This document shows positions 49,817 through 57,950 of a stretch of 64,000 nt of DNA, piece after piece. The stretch's first letter is position 1. Every line of letters starts with the position of its first letter. The stretch comes from Bacteroides eggerthii (lineage in GTDB: Bacteria > Bacteroidota > Bacteroidia > Bacteroidales > Bacteroidaceae). The notes below the pieces were generated by a model. That model was not told where the DNA came from, made no database searches, and saw only the letters and a program-made list of their open reading frames with translations. Location of the stretch: the NCBI RefSeq assembly GCF_025146565.1, contig NZ_CP102258.1, positions 1,768,001 through 1,832,000 on the forward strand, given 5' to 3'. The position numbers and the translations under genes are program-made.

Positions 49817-51199
49817 ATGAACATAGAAAAAGCAATAGACCTCCTAAGCAATGGAGAATCTGATGAACGCATGAGTGGCTTCATCAAATATTATGCTAAC
49901 AAGCTGTGGGCTGAATATAATGAATATCTTATGAATGAAATTGTTGTGATAGAGAACAAGGTAAAAGAACTGCCTATCGTTATACCTAATGCGTCTATCA
50001 GAAAGCCGTATAATGCGATTGTATCAATACCGTGCGAAGAAATGACCGACATAACATTATCAGGTCTCACAGAAGAAGTGCAAGGGCTTATAATTGAGAA
50101 GCAGGAGGATGGCAAATCTTTTAAGATAAGTGGAACTCCCAAAGAAAGCGGAACTTTTGATGTCACGTTAAGATACAAATATCGTGGTTTATCTGTTGAG
50201 CGTCCTTATCTGGAACGTATGTTACAAATTATCATCAATCCAGACCCAAGGGATTTATGGAAAGATATTCCTGTGCCCGAAGATATAGAGTATCCGAAAG
50301 ATAATACGGCAAAAGAATATGTAAAAGTTGCTGCACTTTCCGATGGAACTCCGCAAAAAGATATTGTGGCTGCAAGCAAAAGAGGCCGTTCACATGCACA
50401 AGAAGGTAAGCCACGTGATGACGATTTCCGTTTGTATCATGACGAAAAAACGAATTGGTATGTCATTGCCGTGGCCGATGGAGCGGGGTCTGCACCCTAT
50501 TCCCGTGAAGGTTCAAGAATAGCTTGCAATGTAGCAGTTGAGCATTGTAAAGAACAATTGGCTGATTCTGAAAATTTTGATGATGACATCAATCTCTATC
50601 ATCTTGACCAAAAATCGGAAGCGGCAGGTAAAGCTATTAGTGCGGATATATACAAAATCGTAGGTAATGCCGCCTTAAAAGCGCATAAGGCAATAGCGGC
50701 AGAGGCTCAACCAAAAGGTCGCAAGACCAAGGAATACTCTACAACATTGTTACTGGCTATCTGCAAAAAATATGATTTTGGTTGGTTTGTTGCCTCATTC
50801 TGGGTCGGCGATGGGGCAATATGTCTTTACAACCAAGATAATGAAACTGCGATGATGCTCGGTATGCCTGATGAGGGTGAATATGCCGGGCAAACACGTT
50901 TCCTTACAATGCCTGAGATATTTTCGGATTCCAATAAATTCTACCAAAGAATGAATTGCCGGATTGTTCCGGACTTTACAGCTTTATTCCTTATGACGGA
51001 TGGCGTTAGCGACCCCAAGTTTGAAACCGACGCTAATCTGAAGTCTTATGATAAGTGGAATGAATTATGGGCTGACCTTAAAGAGAATGGAGTGGAATTA
51101 ACGGATGATAATGAGGAAGCTGCAAATCAGTTGTTGAATTGGTTGGACTTTTGGTCACCGGGAAACCATGACGATAGAACCATTGCAATATTGTATTAA
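49817..51199 (+). CDS. PP2C-type phosphatase of the ter operon
   Basis: From ATG 49817 it has 460 residues. The N-terminal 140 residues include an Ig-like segment (YNAIVSIPCEEMTDITL). Residues 185-460 are a PPM/PP2C domain: SHAQEGKPRDDDFRL, VIAVADGAGSAPYSREGSRI, WVGDGAICL, FLMTDGVSDPKF and NHDDRTIAIL give the usual metal-binding Asp residues. Together with TerY and the kinase it forms a TerY-P triad, which controls protein phosphorylation in ter systems. Confidence 0.85.
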   Translation: MNIEKAIDLLSNGESDERMSGFIKYYANKLWAEYNEYLMNEIVVIENKVKELPIVIPNASIRKPYNAIVSIPCEEMTDITLSGLTEEVQGLIIEKQEDGKSFKISGTPKESGTFDVTLRYKYRGLSVERPYLERMLQIIINPDPRDLWKDIPVPEDIEYPKDNTAKEYVKVAALSDGTPQKDIVAASKRGRSHAQEGKPRDDDFRLYHDEKTNWYVIAVADGAGSAPYSREGSRIACNVAVEHCKEQLADSENFDDDINLYHLDQKSEAAGKAISADIYKIVGNAALKAHKAIAAEAQPKGRKTKEYSTTLLLAICKKYDFGWFVASFWVGDGAICLYNQDNETAMMLGMPDEGEYAGQTRFLTMPEIFSDSNKFYQRMNCRIVPDFTALFLMTDGVSDPKFETDANLKSYDKWNELWADLKENGVELTDDNEEAANQLLNWLDFWSPGNHDDRTIAILY

Positions 51200-51211
51200 A
51201 CGTAAAGCATA

Positions 51212-52690
51212 ATGGCAAATAAAATAACTCTGACAGCAAATGACGGAAGTATCGTTGAGTTTTATGATGAAATAAAAGCTCAAGGTGGGGTTAAGGATGT
51301 TTATTTTAGTCCTGACAAAACCTATGTTGTCGCTTTCTATCGCAAGCCAATCAATGCTAATGACAGAGAGCGTATCACCAATATTGTTGGTATCTATCGC
51401 CAGCGGATTTTCGATACTCCAGAGGGGAATTATTGGAAAAATCTGTTTGCATGGCCTACAAAAATGGTAGAATGGAATGGAAAGACAGGCATCATAATGC
51501 CATTTTATGACAAAAGGTTCTTCTTTTCTTCAGGACCATTTAAAGGTAAAGAAAAAGAGGGAAAATGGTTTGCTTCCGCTAAATTGCGTAACAAATTTTT
51601 GCCTGCTGACCAAAAAGGAAATTGGCTGACTAACCTTCATATGTGTATCAAGATTGCACGTGCTGTCCGACGACTCCATGCGGCAGGATTGGCACATTCG
51701 GATTTGTCTTACAAGAACATACTGGTTGACCCGATTACAGGAAGTGCATGTATCATTGATGATGACAGTTTAGTAGTTCCGGGCAAATTTCCTCCTGAGG
51801 TTATAGGTACACCAGATTTCATTGCCCCTGAAGTCATTGAGACCAAGCATCTTGCATTAGATGATAAACAACGGAAACTACCGAGTATCTATACAGACCG
51901 TCATGCATTAGCTGTCCTGATATATATGTACCTGCTTAATAGGCATCCGTTAAGAGGCGGCAAGGTGAATGATGTCAATGACAGTGGACGTGATGAGGAA
52001 TTGTCTATGGGTGCAAAAGCCTTGTTTATTGAGAATCCAACAGACAAGTCCAATAGGGTTAAAGCCCAGCAACTATCCCCTGCCGAGTTGCCACAAGGCG
52101 ACCCTGCAAAGATGCCATATACTATTTGTGGCCCGTATCTGAAGAAATTGTTTGACCGTGCTTTCGTAGAAGGTTTGCACGACCCGTCAAAGCGTCCGAG
52201 TGCAGCGGAATGGGAAGATGCCTTAGTCAAGACAACCGATTTGGTACAGCCATGCCAGAATCCTAATTGTGAAGCCAAGTGGTTTGTATTTGACAACACT
52301 ACCAAGCCTAAATGCCCGTTTTGTGGCCAGCCATATCACGGACAATTGCCGATATTGAATTTTTATTATGCTCCCTCACATGGCAAATTCATATCGGAAA
52401 ATTATCGTTTGATGGTATATGACAAGCAAACTCTGTACAAATGGCACGCAAATAATTTAGTATCTCCAAGTGAACGGACATCTGAAGCTGACAAAAAGCC
52501 TGTTGGGGATTTTCATTTCTTCAATAATCAGTGGATTCTGATAAATCGCAATCTTCCTGACATGATGGATGTTACAGAGAAGAAGCCTATCGCTATAGGC
52601 GAATATGTGCCGCTAACAGAAGGAAGGCAGATATTGCTTGACAAAGGACAGGGAGGACGACTCATTGTTGTTCAACTTGTTAACAATTAG
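51212..52690 (+). CDS. Protein kinase-like protein with zinc ribbon
   Basis: A 492-residue protein. It has a protein-kinase-like core: HSDLSYKNILVD (catalytic loop, HxDLxxxN), IDDDS in the place of DFG, and GTPDFIAPEVI. A canonical N-terminal lysine motif is not clear (VVAFYRK is a candidate). Near residue 350 a zinc-ribbon-like CQNPNCEAKW...CPFCGQ follows, then a C-terminal beta-rich region. It is the third member of the TerY-P triad. Confidence 0.8.
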   Translation: MANKITLTANDGSIVEFYDEIKAQGGVKDVYFSPDKTYVVAFYRKPINANDRERITNIVGIYRQRIFDTPEGNYWKNLFAWPTKMVEWNGKTGIIMPFYDKRFFFSSGPFKGKEKEGKWFASAKLRNKFLPADQKGNWLTNLHMCIKIARAVRRLHAAGLAHSDLSYKNILVDPITGSACIIDDDSLVVPGKFPPEVIGTPDFIAPEVIETKHLALDDKQRKLPSIYTDRHALAVLIYMYLLNRHPLRGGKVNDVNDSGRDEELSMGAKALFIENPTDKSNRVKAQQLSPAELPQGDPAKMPYTICGPYLKKLFDRAFVEGLHDPSKRPSAAEWEDALVKTTDLVQPCQNPNCEAKWFVFDNTTKPKCPFCGQPYHGQLPILNFYYAPSHGKFISENYRLMVYDKQTLYKWHANNLVSPSERTSEADKKPVGDFHFFNNQWILINRNLPDMMDVTEKKPIAIGEYVPLTEGRQILLDKGQGGRLIVVQLVNN

Positions 52691-52739
52691 AACGATAATA
52701 ATCATTTATAAAATCACGAAGCAATAGATATAAAGCAAA

Positions 52740-53060
52740 ATGAAAAAATCAATCGCTCTGCTAATTGGTATTGCATTAATTTTATTAGGTACGTTGACAA
52801 GAGGTAATTGGATTATCGGACTGAAATTATTGTGTGCCATATTTCTGGTTATGCTCGTACTTTATTGGAAAATAGCACCCTTTAAGCAACAGCTATTCCC
52901 TAAATATCAAAAGGCTTTTGGCATAACAGAAAGAATATTCATGAGATTGCAGAATATCTTAGGCTTTATTCCCAAAATACAAATGGGGCAACGTTTGCAA
53001 CTTGACACTTCGTTGATTGTATGTATCTTTTTTACGCTTTTGATATTAGTTGTTTTGTGA
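52740..53060 (+). CDS. Small membrane protein of the ter operon
   Basis: A 106-residue protein. MKKSIALLIGIALILLGTLT, one or two membrane helices at residues 5-40, a basic middle (APFKQQLFPKYQKAFG) and a C-terminal hydrophobic end (SLIVCIFFTLLILVVL). Three helices are likely in total. Unrecognised; the setting suggests a membrane partner of the TerY-P system or the ATPase. Confidence 0.5.
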   Translation: MKKSIALLIGIALILLGTLTRGNWIIGLKLLCAIFLVMLVLYWKIAPFKQQLFPKYQKAFGITERIFMRLQNILGFIPKIQMGQRLQLDTSLIVCIFFTLLILVVL

Positions 53061-53106
53061 AAACATTGACTGTATCAACCAAACTGGATAAATCGGAACT
53101 AATAAT

Positions 53107-53280
53107 ATGGCAAGGAAGAAAATCGTAAGAATACCGGGAGTAAGTTTTTCTTGGAAACGTGCGCTGGGCATAACACAGGCAAAACAGAAATTTGCCCGTC
53201 AAACCGGAATACCAACATCCAAGGCTGGATTGGAGCGTAAATTGGGAAAAGCTCTACTTAAAGTCCTATTTGGCAAATAA
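53107..53280 (+). CDS. Small basic protein in the ter operon
   Basis: A 57-residue ORF rich in Lys, Arg and Gly: MARKKIVRIPGVSFSWKRAL, KFARQTGIPTSKAGLERKLG, ending VLFGK. It lies between the membrane protein and the Ca ATPase, same strand, with good spacing. No family recognised. Confidence 0.55.
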   Translation: MARKKIVRIPGVSFSWKRALGITQAKQKFARQTGIPTSKAGLERKLGKALLKVLFGK

Positions 53281-53306
53281 TTATTAATCAATAAGTTTTT
53301 CAGTAT

Positions 53307-55997
53307 ATGCAACAGAAAAAGCATTACATTGGCTTGACAGATGCAGAAGTCTTGGAGAGCCGTAAAAAGTATGGAGTAAACATCCTTACTCCACCAGAGA
53401 AAGAACCGTTATGGAAACAATTTTTGGAGAAGTTCACAGACCCACTTATCATCATCCTGATGATAGCGGGCGTTTTGTCCATTGGAATTTCATTTTACGA
53501 GTATTTCGGGCTCAATGAAGGTTTTACTGTGTTCTTTGAACCCATTGGCATTTTTGTGGCAATTTTACTTGCTACCGGGTTGGCTTTCTATTTTGAATTA
53601 AAGGCGGATAAGGAGTTTGCCATATTAAACCAAGTGAATGATGACGAACTGGTTGAAGTCATACGAAACTGCAATGCAACTCAAATTCCCAAGAAAGATG
53701 TGGTTGTTGGGGATGTTGTCATCATTAATACTGGTGCAGAAGTTCCTGCAGATGGTGAACTGCTGGAATGTGTCAGTCTGAATGTAGATGAATCCACGCT
53801 TACGGGAGAACCGATGTGCCATAAGAGCGTTGACGAAAAGGATTTTGACCCAGATGCGACATATCCTACCAATCACGTTCTTAAAGGAACTAAGGTGATG
53901 GAGGGGCATGGTATATTCCGTGTGACTGCGGTCGGGGATAAAACAGAAAACGGCAAGGTTTTCGTAGCCGCGCAAATTGATGACAGTGTAAAGACACCAC
54001 TCAACGAACAATTGGATGGGTTAAGTGACCTGATAACCAAATTAAGCTATGGATTTGCTGCATTAGTAGTTATCGGTCGTTTGTTGATTTACTTTTTGGG
54101 AGACAATTCAATGGAATGGGCACATATTACGGCATATGTACTCCAGACGTTAATGATAGCCGTCACTCTAATTGTCGTTGCTGTGCCCGAAGGATTGCCT
54201 ATGGCTGTAACCTTGAGCCTTGCATATAGTATGCGTAGGATGTTGAAAACTAACAATCTTGTACGCAAGATGCACGCATGTGAAACGATGGGAGCCACAA
54301 CTGTAATTTGCACGGATAAAACCGGAACACTGACCCAAAATCAGATGAGCGTTGAGGAAGCTCAATTCTACGGTTTGGCTAATCAGGCATTGGGGACAGA
54401 TGAAACAAGCCGTTTAATAAAAGAGGGCATTGCGCTTAATTCTACGGCATCATTGGATTTAAGTAATCCTGACAAGCCTGTGGTATTGGGCAATCCCACA
54501 GAGGGGGCATTGCTTTTATGGCTTAGAAATAATGGCATTGATTACCGCAATCTGAAAGAAGATGCCAATGTAGTGGAAGAATTGCCTTTCTCGACGGAAA
54601 GGAAATATATGGCGACAGTTGTTGACTCTGCCCAACTGGAAGGAAAGAAAATCCTCTATGTTAAAGGTGCTCCCGAAATAATCCGCTCCCTTTGCAAGCA
54701 AATCGACAAGAATGTGAATATTGCCGATATTGACAGACAACTGACGGACTATCAAAATCGTGCAATGCGTACTTTAGGTTTTGCATACCAAGTATTGAAT
54801 GACAGTGATATGGCTATCGCAGACGGTAAAGTGGTTGCTGATAACCTTACTTTCATGGGGATTGTTGCCATTGCCGACCCTGTCCGTAAAGATGTTCCAG
54901 CAGCCGTGCAAAAGTGTATGGCCGCAGGCATTAATGTAAAAATCGTAACAGGAGATACTCCCGGAACAGCCAAAGAAATAGGGCGGCAAATCGGATTATG
55001 GACTAAAAAGGATAGTGACAGTGCAATAATAACAGGAGCGGAGTTTGAGAAACTTTCAGATGACGAACTTGATAAGAAAGTGCTTGGATTGAAGATTATC
55101 GCTCGTGCCCGTCCATTGGATAAGAAACGTCTGGTTGAATCCTTACAAAGAAACAATCAAGTGGTAGCAGTAACAGGTGACGGTACGAATGATGCTCCTG
55201 CACTCAAGGCGGCTCATGTGGGCTTGTCAATGGGTGACGGCACTTCCGTAGCCAAAGAAGCCTCGGACATTACCATTATAGATAATTCATTCAGCAGTAT
55301 TTGTCGTGCAGTAATGTGGGGGCGTTCGCTTTATCAAAACATTCAGCGTTTTTTATTGTTCCAACTCACGGTCAATGTGGCTGCATGTTTTATCGTGTTG
55401 GTGGGTGCATTCATGGGAACAGAATCTCCGTTGACCGTGACGCAAATGCTGTGGGTGAACTTGATAATGGATACATTCGGTGCTATGGCTCTTGCCTCAT
55501 TACCACCTTCACAATCTGTAATGAAAGACAAACCTCGTGACCGTAAAGCCTTCATCCTTACCAAACCTATGATGAAAGACATTCTCGGTGTTGGCGGATT
55601 TTTCTTCTTGCTGCTTGTTGTGTTCCTTTATATATTCCAGCACACTGAAATCACGCAAATGACAGACCTGTTGCATTGCAAGCTCGGTGAAGCCAATGGA
55701 TTGTCACCATACGAACAGACTCTATTGTTTTCAATTTTTGTGTGGACGCACCTTTGGTATATGTTCAATACCCGTTCATTTGAAACAGGAAAAAGTTTCT
55801 TCCAACTTAAGATGAGCAAAGAGTTCTTTACTATTGTCGCTATTATTTTCATTGGGCAGATAGTGATAGTTGAAGTCCTTTATGATTTCTTTAACTGTAC
55901 TCCAATGAAACTTATAGACTGGGTGATAATAGTGGTTCTTTCCTCACTGGTTCTTTGGGCAAGAGAGTTATGGCACTTACTAACCAAAAGGGGATAA
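53307..55997 (+). CDS. PMCA-type calcium-translocating P-type ATPase
   Basis: A full-length 896-residue P-type ATPase. It has TGEP (LTGEPM), DKTGT with the phosphorylated Asp337, PEGLP in transmembrane helix 4, TGDGTNDAPAL and a C-terminal set of membrane helices, with the overall PMCA/P-IIB-type form. It pumps Ca2+ or a related cation out of the cytoplasm. Its location at the end of the ter operon, after Ca-binding TerD proteins, suggests that calcium handling is part of the response. Confidence 0.9.
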   Translation: MQQKKHYIGLTDAEVLESRKKYGVNILTPPEKEPLWKQFLEKFTDPLIIILMIAGVLSIGISFYEYFGLNEGFTVFFEPIGIFVAILLATGLAFYFELKADKEFAILNQVNDDELVEVIRNCNATQIPKKDVVVGDVVIINTGAEVPADGELLECVSLNVDESTLTGEPMCHKSVDEKDFDPDATYPTNHVLKGTKVMEGHGIFRVTAVGDKTENGKVFVAAQIDDSVKTPLNEQLDGLSDLITKLSYGFAALVVIGRLLIYFLGDNSMEWAHITAYVLQTLMIAVTLIVVAVPEGLPMAVTLSLAYSMRRMLKTNNLVRKMHACETMGATTVICTDKTGTLTQNQMSVEEAQFYGLANQALGTDETSRLIKEGIALNSTASLDLSNPDKPVVLGNPTEGALLLWLRNNGIDYRNLKEDANVVEELPFSTERKYMATVVDSAQLEGKKILYVKGAPEIIRSLCKQIDKNVNIADIDRQLTDYQNRAMRTLGFAYQVLNDSDMAIADGKVVADNLTFMGIVAIADPVRKDVPAAVQKCMAAGINVKIVTGDTPGTAKEIGRQIGLWTKKDSDSAIITGAEFEKLSDDELDKKVLGLKIIARARPLDKKRLVESLQRNNQVVAVTGDGTNDAPALKAAHVGLSMGDGTSVAKEASDITIIDNSFSSICRAVMWGRSLYQNIQRFLLFQLTVNVAACFIVLVGAFMGTESPLTVTQMLWVNLIMDTFGAMALASLPPSQSVMKDKPRDRKAFILTKPMMKDILGVGGFFFLLLVVFLYIFQHTEITQMTDLLHCKLGEANGLSPYEQTLLFSIFVWTHLWYMFNTRSFETGKSFFQLKMSKEFFTIVAIIFIGQIVIVEVLYDFFNCTPMKLIDWVIIVVLSSLVLWARELWHLLTKRG

Positions 55998-56019
55998 ATT
56001 GCTTTTCAAGAAAACAAGT

Positions 56020-56056
56020 AAAGAGGATGTGGGGTATAAACCTATATCCTCTTTTT
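56020..56056 (+). terminator. Terminator of the ter operon
   Basis: Stem AAAGAGGAT with ATCCTCTTT, then a T run, 23 bases beyond the ATPase stop. Confidence 0.75.
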
Positions 56057-56104
56057 CAATATATACAGGTTGCCCGACTTCGGAGGAGCAGCCCGGCGGC
56101 AAGG

Positions 56105-56202
56105 CTTTCGGGAGTAACCCGAAAGGTTTCGAGTAACTCGAAACATACCTTGCTGCTGCCACTTTTCGGCAGTAACCGAAAAGCCTTCGGGTAACTCGAA
56201 GG
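56105..56202. repeat. Array of four small TTCG...CGAA hairpins
   Basis: CTTTCGGG-AGTAA-CCCGAAAG, GTTTCGAG-TAA-CTCGAAAC, CTTTTCGG-CAGTAA-CCGAAAAG and CCTTCGGG-TAA-CTCGAAGG (one G-T pair) follow each other in two pairs, each pair ending with a CCTTGCTG spacer. A fifth hairpin, AAATCCGT-CAGCAA-ACGGATTT, is at 56232-56253. Confidence 0.75.
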
Positions 56203-56429
56203 ACACCTTGCTGTGCTTTTGAGAGCACAAGAAATCCGTCAGCAAACGGATTTGAATTAGTGCTGTTATTTCGGATTTCAAAGCATCGTTTCCCGATGCC
56301 CAAGCTGCCCAAAAGAAGAAAGGAAATGAGGGTATAAGAGGGCATAAGAGAGTGGTTATATCCGCATGAATGCTTGCAAGCCAGACTGCGTGTGGGTTCT
56401 CGTGAATGCAAACACGTGCGGACATACAC

Positions 56430-56545
56430 ACACTGGCCTGCAAGCCTGCCCGCACTCCGACCTGCCAGCCATCCTGCTTGCCTGCCGACCGGTCTGCCTG
56501 CGTGCCTGCCTGCCGGCACACAGACAAGCGCGCAGGCAGGCTATT
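56430..56545. repeat. CCTGC-rich tract (oriT-like)
   Basis: About 110 bases built from repeated CCTGC and GCCTGCC units. Just before it, 56413-56423 reads CACGTGCGGAC, the same 11 bases as at 33012-33022 in the oriT-like region. It may be the origin of transfer or a replication site of the ter element. Confidence 0.35.
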
Positions 56546-56780
56546 CGCAAACGATTAGGCTCAAATACAATGTGGAAACGGTATTGAATTAAAAGTAGGA
56601 CAGTGCTACTGATTTTCATCAGCAAGATGTGCAACAAATGTACAATAATGACAAGATGTTTGATTTACTCTATTTTTCAGAGGAATAACTTTGGCAATAA
56701 GGAAGAAAAACACTACTTTTGCAAATGAGAAAAGCGTTCTTATGATTAGTGCAGAACATAGCAGAATATAGAAGCCTGCT
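56546..56780. other. Non-coding, with a strong + strand promoter
   Basis: Only the promoter at 56690-56721 stands out; it is followed by a 14-codon frame starting MRKAF that ends at 56767. No other gene is seen. Confidence 0.4.
56690..56721 (+). promoter_or_regulatory. Promoter TTTG-N20-TACTTTTG with no gene behind it
   Basis: TTTG at 56690-56693 and TACTTTTG at 56714-56721 form an excellent promoter, followed by ATG at 56725 and a 14-codon frame. The gene it once served is missing; the element's right end and a truncated integrase follow. Confidence 0.5.
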
Positions 56781-56781
56781 G

Positions 56782-56803
56782 GTTTCCAAGTCGTTACCTG
56801 TCA
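56782..56803. repeat. Candidate right attachment site (direct repeat 2)
   Basis: GTTTCCAAG, CGTTA and GTCA at the spacing seen at 38837-38858 (19 of 22 matching). It lies just right of the orphan promoter and 64 bases left of the point where the integrase reading breaks. Confidence 0.5.
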
Positions 56804-57919
56804 AGCTGACAATCTTTGTAAGTCCCTTGTTTTCAATGAGTAAGAGAAAGTAATATGTCTTGAGCAATGAAAGGTCATGTCGAAGCCGTATGTCCATCCC
56901 AGTTCTCTGGTGAGCTTGATGAGATACCCCCGGCAATAGAGGTTGAAAATCCTGTCACTTTTACGCTCGTGGCGGTATTTCTCGATGATCTGCAACGGCA
57001 CGTTCAGCAGGCGGATGGCCGAGGGCGTTTCGGTCTTCTGGCGCCGGATGTGTATCCAGTACGTTCCGTCGTCCGACTGCGTGATGTCTTTTTCGGACAA
57101 GCGTTTCAGGTCGGCGTAGGACAACCCCGTGAAGGTAGCGAAGAGAAACCAGTCCCGCACCCGCTGGAGGTTGGGTTTATCGACGGGAGTTTCCATCAGC
57201 TTTTTGAGGTCTTCGAGTTTCAAATGGCGGCTCTTGCGCCGGGGCAGTTCCGGGTGCAGCTTCCCGTAAGGGTCGCGCCGGAGTGTACCCTGACTGACAG
57301 CCCGCTTGGTCATTTTCTTCAACCGGTAAAGATGCTCGTGTACTGTCTTGGGTTTCATTTCACGATCTGTACGCAGGAATATTTCAAAATCATCGTAGAA
57401 CTCCCGGTCAAGGCTCCGCAACGCTACATCCTCCTTTTCCTTCCTTTTTTTCACGAAGGAGGCTAAAATATTATAGGAGTTCTCGTAACTTTCATAGGTT
57501 TCTTCCTTGCGATCCACGCCGACACGCTTGCGGAACTCCTCGTTATGCTCGCGGAACAAGGCAAGGAGGGTGAACGGTTTCTGCCCGATTCCTTCCACGG
57601 CGTTTTTGACCAGCTCGGCCGTCACGAAACCGAGGCTTTTACGAATATGACGGTAATGTCCGGTGATTTTTTCGGTCAGTTTCTCTATTGCCAGGTTTAC
57701 CGTTCGGGCGTTCTCGCTTCGTCCGTTCGCCCTTTTGGTTTCCGGATTCCAAAGCGATGGATCGACAAACGCGTTGATATTGATCGGGGCCGACTTGGTG
57801 TCGATGCTTACCTTGCATAACAATTTACATGTTCCGTCCTTGCGGACTTTCGTGCGGTTGATGTAGAACAGCAGGGAGAACGTGCTGCGACGTTTTATCT
57901 CTTTATTATTCGTTTCCAT
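56801..57919 (-). pseudogene. Tyrosine integrase truncated at the catalytic Arg box
   Basis: From ATG 57919 (METNNKEIKRRSTFSLLFYI) the protein reads as a normal integrase through LFATFTGLSYADLKRLS up to FHCSRH, after which ITFSYSL... and a stop follow. The C-terminal catalytic region with the His and the nucleophile Tyr is missing, so it is inactive. It is second in a tandem pair with the gene at 57951, 32 bases downstream in transcription. The disruption is at about 56867. Confidence 0.8.
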
Positions 57920-57950
57920 AATCGTTGTGAATTTGATTGTCAATGATAGA

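Noticed and set aside
56366..56592. Frames of about 70 codons across the CCTGC tract
   Set aside because: Both strands are open because of the repeat, giving low-complexity Cys/Leu/Pro or Gly/Arg/Gln runs.
38467..57919. One integrase gene split in two by clean insertion of the 18-kb segment
   Set aside because: The two parts overlap by the FHxxRH box with very different codons, and unrelated sequence lies between the breakpoints and the repeats.
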